The notes: generated from the letters alone by a model not told the origin. Shown: positions 19,130-28,450, counted from the stretch's first letter. The stretch is DNA of 64,000 nucleotides from Bosea sp. 685 (GCF_031884435.1 NZ_CP134779.1:6348501-6412500); one strand, 5' to 3'. Made by a program: numbers and translations.

Positions 19130-20344
19130 TCAACCCTTGCCGGTGTTCGACCAGGCGGCGAGGCGGCGGGTCACCGGCTCCGGCAGGTTCCGGACGGCGG
19201 CCCGCAGCGCTGGGCGCAGATGACGCAGCCCGAGCCGGCAGACCAAGCGGCCCCGCCAGGATAGCGGCAGCACCGAATCACTCACCACGGTCAGCCCGTC
19301 GGCATGCTCGAGCTTGTAGGCGTCGGCCGGGGCCAGCAGATCAAACAGCATATTGCCGCGCGCCTTGGCGGCGGCGAAGCTGCGATGCACCAGGATGCCG
19401 CCGACGCCGCCTCGCTCATGGTCGGGATGGGTCGCGATGACATGGCCGAAGCTGACCTGTTTGCAGTCGAGCGCGAGGTCGATGCCGATCGCCTGGTCAT
19501 CGCAGCGAATCACGGCGATCCGGAGCGGCGAGCCGCCCTCGGCGTCGCCGGCGAGATCGTGGAAAAAGGCGGCAAAGCGCGGATCGGCGACGGTCGGGGC
19601 AACAATGCCGTGCCGGGTCAGCGCCACCTGCTTCATCGCGATTGCCTCGGCGGCGAGCACGGCGGCCTGTGGGCCTGGATCCAGCGTCGCAAAGGAGATG
19701 TCGCCGCGCTCGCTCAAACGGCGCAAGCGCCTGCGATGGTTCGAGCGTTCGCGCGCGGCGTAGACGGCACTGGGGCCCTCCCGGCCGACGCGCAGGTCAA
19801 GGTCGGCGTAAGGCGCCTCGCGCTGCTCGAGCAGGATCGCATCAGCCGGCATTCCGGCTGGGGCAAGCGCGGCATCGGTACGCAGCTTGCGCAATTCGAA
19901 CAGGTCGGCACGCAGCGTGCGGACCGCCGCCCAGCCGGCCTGCAACAGCTCGACCTCATGACCGCCGCGCTCGACGAGCACATCGCCGAACTGTGCGACC
20001 GGTACGCCCATGAAGCGCAGGATGGTTACACCGAAGCGGCGTTGGGCGATCAGCGGCCAGACCATGACGAGCCGGCCTCCGCGCCTGGCCGTGACGATGC
20101 TGAGGTGGCTGCCGGCTTCGAGGTAGTGCCGCGCCCAATGGCGCAGGAAGACATGGCTCTGGAAGACCTGCTGCGGCAAAGCGGAGCGGGCGAAGAGCGC
20201 GTCCCATTCAGGCTGCAGCGCCAGGAAGTCATCATGCCCGCTGACGATGTCGATAGCGAGCGCGCCATCGCGTGTGGTCGGGGCAGCCATGCTCGCTGCG
20301 GAGGGCTCGATGCATTTGGTACGCAGCGCGGTGAGGGCGGCCAT
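19130..20344 (-). CDS. CelD/BcsL-like GNAT acyltransferase
   Basis: 404-residue protein with a duplicated GNAT-like layout of the CelD / 'acetyltransferase involved in cellulose biosynthesis' group. Visible marks are LQPEWDALFARS near the N-terminus, YAARERSNHRRRLRRLSERG in the middle, and KARGNMLFDLLAPADAYKLE with the C-terminal VLPLSWRG. Members transfer acyl groups onto envelope polymers or lipids, but the substrate here is not deducible. ATG 20344 overlaps the upstream stop by one base (ATGA), so it is coupled to the DUF6875-like gene. The reading frame is open upstream, but that part overlaps the neighbouring gene. Confidence 0.75.
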   Translation of the reverse strand: MAALTALRTKCIEPSAASMAAPTTRDGALAIDIVSGHDDFLALQPEWDALFARSALPQQVFQSHVFLRHWARHYLEAGSHLSIVTARRGGRLVMVWPLIAQRRFGVTILRFMGVPVAQFGDVLVERGGHEVELLQAGWAAVRTLRADLFELRKLRTDAALAPAGMPADAILLEQREAPYADLDLRVGREGPSAVYAARERSNHRRRLRRLSERGDISFATLDPGPQAAVLAAEAIAMKQVALTRHGIVAPTVADPRFAAFFHDLAGDAEGGSPLRIAVIRCDDQAIGIDLALDCKQVSFGHVIATHPDHERGGVGGILVHRSFAAAKARGNMLFDLLAPADAYKLEHADGLTVVSDSVLPLSWRGRLVCRLGLRHLRPALRAAVRNLPEPVTRRLAAWSNTGKG

Positions 20345-21009
20345 CAGGCGCCGGTCCGGACATGCGAGATCAATCGTTTCACGCCCGCCAGCGGAAAGCG
20401 CGCGAGATAAGGCACCAGCAGGAGTGGGTGGCGGGCTGCGAAGGGGGCGTCCTGCTCGACCATGTGGCGGATGGCGAGCACCGGCAACGGCGCGCGCAGC
20501 GGCCGGAATTCGGGGTTCCACAGTCCCGGCGCGTCGGAATCGGCATACATCAATCCGATCATGCGGTTGCGGGTGAGCGAATAGAATCTGTGGCGCTTCT
20601 GGATGCGCTTGAGCATCGCGATGCCGTCGGGCGCGGCGCAGGCGGGAAAGCCGATGATCACGGTGCGGAAATGCGCCATGGCGGGCTTGGCGGGAATCGC
20701 GTTCAGCGCCTTGAAGCCGTCGCGAAGCAGCATGAAGATCGCTTCTTCGTCGCCGGGGCCGGCATCGCTGATGCTGAGCCGCACCGTGTCGAGCTTGGCG
20801 GCCTGACGGGTGAAGGGGCAGACCGCGCCGGTGCGGCCGAGATCGGCATGAGCGCTCATCAGATAGTTCTCGACCCAGCCGAGCAGGATCGACAGCGCTG
20901 TTCCGGTTTGGCCTGCGCAGCGGGAGCGCGCTTCGGGCAATGTCAGGAGAGGCCGCGCAGTTGGAACAACCGACATTGGAGTGTCGGCTGCGCTGATTGT
21001 CTGATGCAT
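20344..21009 (-). CDS. DUF6875-like protein
   Basis: 221-residue protein that resembles the DUF6875 family as far as I can recall. Marks include a CPFT motif (residue about 64), FYSLTRNRMIGLMYADSD, and LWNPEFRPLRAPLPVLAIRH followed by MVEQDAPF. No signal peptide or membrane span is evident and no catalytic motif is recognised. It overlaps the downstream CelD-like acyltransferase by one base, suggesting the two act in one pathway, perhaps tailoring a lipid or small molecule. ATG 21009 is chosen; an upstream in-frame start lacks support. Function unknown. Confidence 0.6.
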   Translation of the reverse strand: MHQTISAADTPMSVVPTARPLLTLPEARSRCAGQTGTALSILLGWVENYLMSAHADLGRTGAVCPFTRQAAKLDTVRLSISDAGPGDEEAIFMLLRDGFKALNAIPAKPAMAHFRTVIIGFPACAAPDGIAMLKRIQKRHRFYSLTRNRMIGLMYADSDAPGLWNPEFRPLRAPLPVLAIRHMVEQDAPFAARHPLLLVPYLARFPLAGVKRLISHVRTGA

Positions 21010-21099
21010 GGCCCCGCCCGGCTTTGGTGTCGCGGCGAGTTCTACTGGGTACACGTTAGGGAAGGGTTTCCCGCAACCTCCGGTAGCCGATGAGCGGCG

Positions 21100-21867
21100 T
21101 TAGGATTTTGTAAAAGATTTCGTCCAGCCGCAGAGCGAAAGCGCCGCCTGCATATGCTCCGGCGGCGGGGCCTCAACATGGATCGGCGCGCGCTTGCGGT
21201 AGAGCGGGATCGTGATGCTGCGGGCATGCAATTGCAGTCCCGGCCCGCCCTCGCGCGGCGCCGTGCCGTAGATTTCGTCGCCGAGTATCGGCCAGCCGGA
21301 GGCCGCGCAATGCACGCGCAATTGATGGGTGCGGCCGGTCAGGGGCTCCAGAGCAAGCCAGGCCAGCGGCCCGGTCTCGTCGGCGCCACGCCCGAGCACA
21401 CGGAAACGTGTCTGCGAGGGCAGGCCGTCGGGATCAACCTTCATCCACCAGCCGCGATCGGGCGCACGCTTGCCCAGCGCCAAGTCGATCAGGCCTTCGT
21501 CGAGAGCGGGATCTCCCTGCACGACCGCCCAATAGGTCTTGTCGATGCGGCCCTCACGGAACATCTGGTTGAGTTCGGCCATGGCGCGGGGATGGCGGCC
21601 GAGCACGAGGCAGCCGGAGGTATCCTTGTCGAGCCGATGCGCGGCCTCGGGCCGGCGCGGCAGGCCGAAGCGCAGCGCGTCGAGGTGATCGGTGAGGACC
21701 GGGATGACGCGGCGCTTGGCCTGGGGACCGCGATGCGAGGGCAGCCCCGCCGGCTTGTCGATGACCAGCATCATGGCGTCGCGATAGAGCAGCGGCACGG
21801 GAAGCTCGGAATCCGGCGTCGCTTCCGGCGTTCCTTGCGAAATTTCTGGTTGATCGGGCGCGGTCAT
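21100..21867 (-). CDS. RluA-family RNA pseudouridine synthase
   Basis: 255-residue enzyme that converts uridine to pseudouridine in structured RNA. The catalytic Asp is in AHRLDKDTSGCLVLGR (about residue 79), the N-terminal block is MMLVIDKPAGLPSHRG, and LTGRTHQLRVHCA with PILGDEIYG are family motifs. It lacks an S4 domain, like RluA and TruC, so the target (rRNA or tRNA) is open. It is divergent from ftsY across 72 bases. Confidence 0.93.
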   Translation of the reverse strand: MTAPDQPEISQGTPEATPDSELPVPLLYRDAMMLVIDKPAGLPSHRGPQAKRRVIPVLTDHLDALRFGLPRRPEAAHRLDKDTSGCLVLGRHPRAMAELNQMFREGRIDKTYWAVVQGDPALDEGLIDLALGKRAPDRGWWMKVDPDGLPSQTRFRVLGRGADETGPLAWLALEPLTGRTHQLRVHCAASGWPILGDEIYGTAPREGGPGLQLHARSITIPLYRKRAPIHVEAPPPEHMQAALSLCGWTKSFTKS

Positions 21868-21939
21868 GGCATTGCGCTAGCGAACGCGGCCGGACGACGC
21901 AACCTCGAGGCGCGGCGCGGCCGGACGACAGGACGGATG

Positions 21940-23151
21940 ATGAGCGAGACGCAACCGAAGAAACGCGGTTTCTTTTCCAGGCTTTTCGGCGGTGAGGACG
22001 AGCAGGCGAAGTCGGCGGAGCAGCCCAGCGCGCCCGCCACGCAGGCGCCGCCGGAGCCGGAACCTGACGCGCTGATCGCGCCCGACCTGCTGATGGGTGA
22101 GGCCGCGCCCTTGCCGATCGCGATGCCGGAGCCCGCGCCGGTGCAGGCCCCTCCGGTCATGGCGCCTCCAGTCGTGGCCCCTCCAGTGATGGCTCCCCCG
22201 CCGGTGGTCGCCGCGCCGGAGCCGAAGCGGAGCTGGTGGCGCAGGCTGACCGAGGGGCTGTCGCGAACCTCATCGGCTCTTACCACCGGGATCACGGACC
22301 TCTTCACCAAGCGCAAGCTCGACGCCGGCACGCTCGAAGACCTGGAGGACATCCTGATCCAGGCCGATCTGGGTCTCGCGACCTCCGCCCGCATCGCCAA
22401 GGCGGTCGGCGAGGGGCGTTACGACAAGCAGATCGATCCGGCCGAGGTGAAGGCGATCCTGGCGCGCGAGGTCGAGGCGATCCTCACCCCCGTGGCCTTG
22501 CCGCTGGCGATCGACGCCACGAAAAAGCCGTTCGTGATCTTGATGGTCGGCGTCAACGGCTCGGGCAAGACGACGACGATCGGCAAGCTCGCGGCCAAGT
22601 TCAGGGCCGAGGGCAAATCCGTGATGCTGGCTGCCGGCGATACCTTCCGGGCGGCGGCGATCGAGCAGCTCAAGGTCTGGGGCGAGCGCACCGGGGCCGA
22701 GGTCATCTCCGGCCAGCAGGGCGCGGATGCGTCGGGCCTGGCCTATGAGGCCTTGCAGAGGGCCAAGGCCACTGGGGCAGACGTGCTGCTGGTCGATACC
22801 GCCGGGCGGCTGCAGAACAAGACGGGATTGATGGACGAACTCGCCAAGGTGGTCCGCGTCATTCGCAAGCTCGATCCGGAAGCCCCGCATGCGGCGCTGC
22901 TCGTGCTCGACGCGACAGTGGGGCAGAACGCGCTCGCCCAAGTCGAGGCGTTCCAGCACACCGCTGGCGTCACCGGGCTGGTCATGACCAAGCTGGACGG
23001 TACGGCGCGCGGCGGCATCCTGGTGGCGCTGGCGGCGAAATTCGGCCTGCCGGTGCATTTCATCGGCGTCGGCGAGAGCGTCGAGGATCTGGAGCCGTTC
23101 TCGGCGCAGGAATTCGCCCGCGCGGTCGCGGGATTGGGAGAAGCAGCGTGA
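21940..23151 (+). CDS. ftsY: Signal recognition particle receptor FtsY
   Basis: 403-residue SRP GTPase that docks ribosome-SRP complexes at the membrane. After KKRGFFSRLFGG comes an acidic, Pro/Ala-rich linker with repeats of the kind PPVMAPPVVAPPVMAPP (residues about 65-88). The N and G domains follow: GVNGSGKTTTIGKLAAKF (G1), DTFRAAAIEQL (G2), DTAGRLQ (G3) and TKLDGTARGG (G4). Two adjacent ATGs exist at 21937 and 21940; the AGGA at 21930 sits six bases before the second, which is therefore preferred. The stop overlaps the yciB start (GTGA). Confidence 0.96.
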   Translation: MSETQPKKRGFFSRLFGGEDEQAKSAEQPSAPATQAPPEPEPDALIAPDLLMGEAAPLPIAMPEPAPVQAPPVMAPPVVAPPVMAPPPVVAAPEPKRSWWRRLTEGLSRTSSALTTGITDLFTKRKLDAGTLEDLEDILIQADLGLATSARIAKAVGEGRYDKQIDPAEVKAILAREVEAILTPVALPLAIDATKKPFVILMVGVNGSGKTTTIGKLAAKFRAEGKSVMLAAGDTFRAAAIEQLKVWGERTGAEVISGQQGADASGLAYEALQRAKATGADVLLVDTAGRLQNKTGLMDELAKVVRVIRKLDPEAPHAALLVLDATVGQNALAQVEAFQHTAGVTGLVMTKLDGTARGGILVALAAKFGLPVHFIGVGESVEDLEPFSAQEFARAVAGLGEAA

Positions 23152-23771
23152 GCGAGAATGTGATCGTGGCGAAGCCTGGCAAAAGCGTCAATCCGCTGCT
23201 CAAGCTCGCGCTCGAATTCGGGCCGCTGGCGATCTTCTTCTTCGCCAACTCCTATGGCGACCGACTCTTTGGCATCGCGCCGGACCGGCGCATCTTTGTC
23301 GCGACCGGCATCTTCATCGCCGCCTCGCTGGTCGCGCTGGCGCTGTCGCGGATCGTGCTGGGCTATCTGCCGCGCATGGCGATCGTCAACGCGGTGGTGG
23401 TCAGTGTCTTCGGCGGGCTGACGATCGCGCTCGACGACGCCTTCTTCATCAAGGTCAAGCCGACCATTGTGAACGCGCTGTTCGGCTGCGTGCTGCTGGG
23501 CGGCCTGTTCTTTGGCCGCTCGCTGCTGGCGCTGGTGCTGGAGACGGTGCTCCAGCTCGACGCGGAAGGCTGGCGCAAGCTGACCTTCCGCTGGGGCCTG
23601 TTCTTCTTCGTGCTGGCGGCCCTGAATGAGGTGGTTTGGCGCACGCAGACGCAGGATTTCTGGGTCGCCTTCAAGGTCTGGGGTGTGATGCCGCTGACCA
23701 TGGCCTTTGCGCTCGCGCAGACGCCACTGATCCTGAAGCATGAGCTGAAGCCGGCGAAGACCGAGGAGTAG
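23148..23771 (+). CDS. yciB: Septation protein A / inner membrane protein YciB
   Basis: 207-residue membrane protein of the YciB/IspZ family with five or six helices. The motif LEFGPLAIFFFANSYGDRLFG opens the protein, and RWGLFFFVLAALNEVVWR and KVWGVMPLTMAFALAQ are conserved. It is linked to envelope integrity and cell division. The GTG start at 23148 overlaps the ftsY stop by four bases. ftsY-yciB adjacency is common in this order. Confidence 0.92.
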   Translation: MSENVIVAKPGKSVNPLLKLALEFGPLAIFFFANSYGDRLFGIAPDRRIFVATGIFIAASLVALALSRIVLGYLPRMAIVNAVVVSVFGGLTIALDDAFFIKVKPTIVNALFGCVLLGGLFFGRSLLALVLETVLQLDAEGWRKLTFRWGLFFFVLAALNEVVWRTQTQDFWVAFKVWGVMPLTMAFALAQTPLILKHELKPAKTEE

Positions 23772-23913
23772 CAGGCGGCCTCGCGAGCTGGTTGCTCCCG
23801 TAAATCGGGCTCGCGCCATGCCATGGGCGCATCGTGGCATTGCGGGGAGAGGCGAGGTCGCAGGTTGCGATCGGCGGATATCGGCGCTCTGCTGACCTCA
23901 CTCAGGCAGTTTG

Positions 23914-23964
23914 ACAACCAAGGCCTGTCGACAACGAAGACCTGTCGACAACCAAGACCTGAGA
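23914..23964 (+). repeat. 17-bp tandem repeat, three copies
   Basis: Three near-identical 17-base units start at 23914, 23931 and 23948, based on ACAACCAAGGCCTGTCG. The last unit ends a few bases before the GGAGG of the secreted esterase gene, so the array lies in its 5' leader. It may be a slippage product or a multi-copy regulator site. Confidence 0.75.
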
Positions 23965-23978
23965 CGGAGGTAACGCCC

Positions 23979-25097
23979 ATGCCGTCGCTTCGTTTTCCGT
24001 CGCTTGCCCTCATCTTCGCCATCAGCGGTCCCATAGCCGCCTGGGCCCAGGCCGTTCAGGCCCCGCAGGCTGCGCCGCCGGCCAGTTTCGCTGCCGAGCA
24101 AAAGGCCGCAAACGCCACAGATGGCCCACGCAGGACGCCGCCGCGCAGCTTCCCGGTGCCGACCGAGGAGGTCAGCCCGGAGATGCGCAAGCTGATCGCC
24201 CTGCCGTTCCCGCCGCATATGGACGCTGCGCCCAAGAGCGCCGCCGAATGGACGGAATTGGTCGACCGGCGCGCCAAGCTCGCCATCGCCGCCCTGCCGG
24301 CGATGAAGGAGAAGCTGAAGGTCGATGTCCAGCCCGCCGTGATCGGCGGCGTGAAGGCCTTCATCGTCACGCCCAGGACGATCCCACGCGCCAACCGGGA
24401 CCGGCTGCTCGTCCATGTCCATGGCGGCGGCTATGTCTTCGGGCCGGGCGAGGCGGCGCTGCCCGAAGCGATCCTGCTCGCCGGCTTCGGCGGCTACAAG
24501 GTGATCTCGGTCGATTACCGCATGCCGCCCGATGCGCCCTATCCCGCCGCGATGGACGACGCCATGGCGGTTTGGAAGGCGGCGACCAAGATGGCCAAGC
24601 CGCGCAACATGGCGATCTTCGGCACCTCGACCGGCGGCGCGATGACGCTCGCCATGGTCCTGCGCGCCAAGGCGGAGAAGCTGCCGCTGCCCGCCGCGAT
24701 CGCGCCGGGCACGCCCTGGTCGGACATCGCCAAGATCGGCGACAGCTACGCCACCAATGAATGGGTCGACAATGTCCTGGTGAGCTGGGACGGCTGGCTC
24801 GGGCGCGCGGCCTTGCTCTACGCCAATGGCCACGATCTGAAGGACCCGCAGCTCTCGCCGATCTATGGCGATTTCCACGGTTTCCCACCGACGATCCTGA
24901 CCTCGGGCACGCGCGACCTGTTCCTGTCGAACACGGTCCGGACCCATCGCAAGCTGCGGCGCGCCGGCGTCGTTGCCGACCTCAACGTCTATGAGGGCCA
25001 GAGCCATGGTCAGTATGGCGGGGATATGAACGCGCCTGAGACGAAAGAGGCCTTCACCGATATCGCCAAATTCTTCGACCGCCACCTCGGGCGATAG
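23979..25097 (+). CDS. Secreted alpha/beta hydrolase, HSL-like esterase
   Basis: 372-residue hydrolase with an N-terminal signal peptide (MPSLRFPSLALIFAISG, cleavage near WAQA). The hormone-sensitive-lipase oxyanion motif HGGGYVFGPGE is clear. The nucleophile elbow is GTSTGG rather than the usual GDSAGG. Asp in TSGTRDLFLS and His in EGQSHGQYGG complete the triad. ATG 23979 has GGAGG upstream; a longer open frame is ignored. Substrate is unknown; short-chain esters would be usual for the family. Confidence 0.88.
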   Translation: MPSLRFPSLALIFAISGPIAAWAQAVQAPQAAPPASFAAEQKAANATDGPRRTPPRSFPVPTEEVSPEMRKLIALPFPPHMDAAPKSAAEWTELVDRRAKLAIAALPAMKEKLKVDVQPAVIGGVKAFIVTPRTIPRANRDRLLVHVHGGGYVFGPGEAALPEAILLAGFGGYKVISVDYRMPPDAPYPAAMDDAMAVWKAATKMAKPRNMAIFGTSTGGAMTLAMVLRAKAEKLPLPAAIAPGTPWSDIAKIGDSYATNEWVDNVLVSWDGWLGRAALLYANGHDLKDPQLSPIYGDFHGFPPTILTSGTRDLFLSNTVRTHRKLRRAGVVADLNVYEGQSHGQYGGDMNAPETKEAFTDIAKFFDRHLGR

Positions 25098-25143
25098 GGG
25101 CAGTCTGTTGGCTTGGACACGCGGTGCAGATCCGGGATCCGAA

Positions 25144-25259
25144 GCGCGTCATGGTCGGGCTTGCCCCGACCATCTCGTGACGGGGGAGCGCGCCTTTGCC
25201 GACGCCCCTTCCGGCCCCGGATTCTCGGGTCTGCGCTTTGCTCCGCCCGAGAATGACGC
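25144..25259. repeat. Dispersed palindromic repeat, family C copy 3
   Basis: Outer ends GCGCGTCATGG and GAGAATGACGCG match the other family C elements. It contains two hairpins: ATGGTCGGG with its complement (25151-25173), and ATTCTCGGG with CCCGAGAAT (25221-25254). It lies between the esterase stop and the Xre-RES operator. Confidence 0.75.
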
Positions 25260-25292
25260 GGTGTTTCCGGGGCGATCATCGGTCTGATCTTG

Positions 25293-25329
25293 CCATTTGG
25301 CATTTTATATATTATTTGATGCCAAATGG
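25293..25329 (+). promoter_or_regulatory. Perfect inverted repeat, probable operator of the Xre-RES module
   Basis: CCATTTGGCAT (25293-25303) and its exact complement ATGCCAAATGG (25319-25329) flank a 15-base AT-only-like spacer containing TATTAT (25310-25315), a likely -10 element. The second arm ends 10 bases before the antitoxin start. Antitoxin binding here would block the promoter, the usual autoregulation of such modules. Binding is inferred. Confidence 0.75.
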
Positions 25330-25339
25330 AGATCGCTTC

Positions 25340-25753
25340 ATGACGGCCTTGCAGCGCATCGAGACGACCCAGCGCGACTTCGTCCCCGATCCGATCTCGG
25401 ATGACGAAGCCGCCGCGATGTTTCGCGCCGCGATCAATCTGTTCCGGCTCTGGCGCGTCACCGACGAGCAGGCGGCGACGCTCCTCGACCTGCCCTTGCG
25501 CAGCTACCGGCGTTGGAAGGCCGGCGAGATCGGCCGCATCTCGCGCGATGGCAAGGCGAGGCTCTCCAATCTGATGGGCATCCACAAGGCGCTGCGCCTG
25601 ATCTTTCGCGAGCCGCAGCGCGGCTATGACTGGATCCAGGCGCCCAATGCAGCCTTCTCCGGCCATACGGCACTGGCGGTCATGCTTGGCGGCGAATTGA
25701 CGGATCTGATGCGGGTCAGGCGCTATCTCGACGACGAGCGGGGCGGCTGGTGA
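25340..25753 (+). CDS. Xre/MbcA/ParS-type antitoxin
   Basis: 137-residue antitoxin. An N-terminal helix-turn-helix region precedes the C-terminal toxin-binding domain: LFRLWRVTDEQAATLLDLPL, SYRRWKAGEIGRISRDGKAR and GYDWIQAPNAAFSGHTALAV with a C-terminal LDDERGGW. This is the classic partner of RES toxins. ATG 25340 is chosen because the perfect operator palindrome lies just upstream; a longer frame would read through it. Its stop overlaps the toxin GTG start as GTGA. Confidence 0.9.
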   Translation: MTALQRIETTQRDFVPDPISDDEAAAMFRAAINLFRLWRVTDEQAATLLDLPLRSYRRWKAGEIGRISRDGKARLSNLMGIHKALRLIFREPQRGYDWIQAPNAAFSGHTALAVMLGGELTDLMRVRRYLDDERGGW

Positions 25754-26475
25754 TCGATGTCAGCGCCGTCCCCGCCACCGATCTGGTGTGGCGGGGGGCG
25801 GTCCGGATCATCCGCAGCCTGTTTCCGCCGATCGACCTGTTCGAGGATATCGCCGATCCCGCCGACTGGCCATTGATCCTGGCGGCCGAGCAAAAGACCA
25901 ATCCGCGCTTGATGGAGAGCGTCGGCAATCTCGCTCTCGTGCCGCCGGAGAGGCGCGTCTCGGGCCCGGGCGCGAGCTGGCTGATGGCGCCCTTCACCCA
26001 TGTCAGCCCCGACCGGCCGAGCCGCTTCAGCGCTGGCGGGTTCGGCGTGCTCTATGCCGGCGACAGCTTCGAGGTCGCGCTGTTCGAGACGGTGCACCAC
26101 CATGGCCGCTTCATGGCTGCGACCAAGCAGCCGCCGGGCTGGACCTCGCAATTTCGTGAAATCCTGCTCGATGTCGAGGCGCGGCTGCATGATCTGCGCG
26201 AGCCTGGGCCGGGGGTCAGCGCGGTGCTCGATCCGGGTGATTATGCGCAAAGTCAGGCACTCGGCAGCGCGCTTCACGCGGCGGGTTCGGAAGGCGTGGT
26301 CTATCCGAGCGTTCGCCGTGGCGGCGGGGCCTGCGTCGGCCTGTTCTATCCCGACGGCGCCTCGAACCCGGTTCAGGGCCGCCATCTCGACTATCACTGG
26401 AATGGCGAGCGGGTTGACCTCTACCGCGACCTCAGCCGTAGCGAGGTCTACCGTATCGTTCAGGGTAGTGGTTGA
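25750..26475 (+). CDS. RES-domain toxin
   Basis: 241-residue RES toxin. Family members consume NAD by phosphorolysis or hydrolysis (as in MbcT and ParT-like ADP-ribosylation), stopping growth. The Arg, Glu and Ser landmarks can be seen in RPSRFSAGGFGVLYAGDSFE and ALFETVHHHG, with EGVVYPSVRRGGGACVGLF near the C-terminus. GTG start at 25750 overlaps the antitoxin stop. The protein is somewhat longer than typical 160-residue RES domains, with an N-terminal extension of about 60 residues. The module looks intact. Confidence 0.9.
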   Translation: MIDVSAVPATDLVWRGAVRIIRSLFPPIDLFEDIADPADWPLILAAEQKTNPRLMESVGNLALVPPERRVSGPGASWLMAPFTHVSPDRPSRFSAGGFGVLYAGDSFEVALFETVHHHGRFMAATKQPPGWTSQFREILLDVEARLHDLREPGPGVSAVLDPGDYAQSQALGSALHAAGSEGVVYPSVRRGGGACVGLFYPDGASNPVQGRHLDYHWNGERVDLYRDLSRSEVYRIVQGSG

Positions 26476-26502
26476 GGATATCGATCGAGGCTCTTTCGTT
26501 GC

Positions 26503-26907
26503 TCAAGCATCGGCCGAACGCAGCGACTCGAGCAAGGGCCGGTATTCCTCGAGGGCAAGATCAGGAAGCGCGAGGGCTTCCTCCAAGCGAAACCAGCCGA
26601 GCTCGGTGTGCTCATCATCCATGATGCGCGGCTCGCCCTGCCATTTCCTCACAGCATAGATATGGAAGGCAACCGGCTCGGCCGATGTATGCGGACCGGC
26701 GATTCGGCCAAGAGCATCGCAAGCCAGGATCGCGATGCTCATCTCTTCGTGAATTTCGCGGATGAGCGCCTGTTCCAGCGTTTCTCCGACCTGAACATGG
26801 CCGCCGGGAAAGCTCCACAGGCCAGGATGAGCCTTTCGATGCGGACTACGCCTGGCCAGGAGGACGGCATCGTCTCTCAGCAACAGGGCGTTGACGATGT
26901 CATGCAT
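26503..26907 (-). CDS. Nudix hydrolase
   Basis: 134-residue Nudix protein. The Nudix box is GGHVQVGETLEQALIREIHE followed by EM, matching GX5EX7REUXEE; the usual final glycine is replaced. LLARRSPHRKAHPGLWSFPG precedes it. The likely substrates are nucleotide diphosphate derivatives, such as oxidised nucleotides, but specificity is not readable. ATG 26907 (MHDIVNALLL) is chosen because it starts the fold directly. It is convergent with the RES toxin gene. Confidence 0.9.
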   Translation of the reverse strand: MHDIVNALLLRDDAVLLARRSPHRKAHPGLWSFPGGHVQVGETLEQALIREIHEEMSIAILACDALGRIAGPHTSAEPVAFHIYAVRKWQGEPRIMDDEHTELGWFRLEEALALPDLALEEYRPLLESLRSADA

Positions 26908-26985
26908 TCGAACCTCCGGGTGCTGATCCCGAAGGCTGGCCTCAGCCGGGACTGACGGCAATGAACCGGAGTCCACCACATTGTT

Positions 26986-27771
<786 letters not shown>

Positions 27772-27951
27772 GGGGCGGTTCCCGTTCGCAATGGCGTTTG
27801 CAACGCGTTTAGAGGCCCTGCCGCCCGGCTCCAAGCGAGATTCTTGGGCCGCCCCTTGTGCAGCCTTGGGCTTGGGGCCACATCTCGCGACGTCCCGGCC
27901 GGGCATCGTCCTGGTGTTGCCGGGATCGGAAGCCCGCAAGGAGGGGCTGGC

Positions 27952-28326
27952 ATGAGCGACACGTTCCATTCGCGCTTTTCGGCGGAGGAGATGGCGGAGA
28001 TCCGCCGGAGCCTGCGCGACGAGGCCCGCTTCGGTTCGGAGTTTCTGGGCCGGCTCAAGCGTGTGGCGAAGCGGGTGCCCTTCGCCGAGGATCTGCTGGC
28101 GGCCTGGATTTGCACGCGCGATCCGGCGACGCCGCGGCGCGTCCGGCTGACGCTTTTGGCGGCGCTCGGCTATTTCGTGCTGCCGCTCGATGCCATTCCC
28201 GACATCCTGCCCTTCATCGGCTTCACCGACGATGCGGCGGTGATCGCGGCCGCCCTCGCCGCGGTCGCAGGCTCGATCACGCCCGAACACCGCGAGAAGG
28301 CGAAGCAGACGCTGGCGGAGCTCTAG
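27952..28326 (+). CDS. YkvA-family (DUF1232) small membrane protein
   Basis: 124-residue protein with the DUF1232 core LAALGYFVLPLDAIPDILPF and GFTDDAAVIAAALAAVAG, which gives two hydrophobic helices. The function of the family is unknown. ATG 27952 is preceded by AAGGAGGGG. Its TAG stop lies about 15 bases from a family A repeat. Divergent from the SDR gene across 180 bases. Confidence 0.9.
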   Translation: MSDTFHSRFSAEEMAEIRRSLRDEARFGSEFLGRLKRVAKRVPFAEDLLAAWICTRDPATPRRVRLTLLAALGYFVLPLDAIPDILPFIGFTDDAAVIAAALAAVAGSITPEHREKAKQTLAEL

Positions 28327-28340
28327 GCCAGGCTAGGTCA

Positions 28341-28399
28341 TTGTTTTAACGCGTTTTCTTCACGCGAACCGGTATCCAGTTCGCTCGAAAACGCTCTCG
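28341..28399 (+). repeat. Dispersed repeat, family A copy 2
   Basis: Same sequence and orientation as 4437-4497, differing at a few positions: TTGTTTTAACGCGTTTTCTT, then CACGCGAACCGGTATCC and CTCGAAAACGCTCT. It follows the DUF1232 stop and precedes the convergent quinone-oxidoreductase stop. Confidence 0.85.
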
Positions 28400-28450
28400 C
28401 TATTCGTTGAAGCACGCATCATTCCGGGTCGCTCCGGAATGATGGCGAGA

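Noticed and set aside
21154..21936. Long N-terminal extension of the ftsY frame
   Set aside because: Overlaps the divergent pseudouridine synthase gene; FtsY starts at KKRGFFSRLF with a ribosome-binding site just before.
23914..23964. Possible CRISPR or att site
   Set aside because: Only three contiguous 17-bp units, no spacers, no cas genes or integrase nearby.
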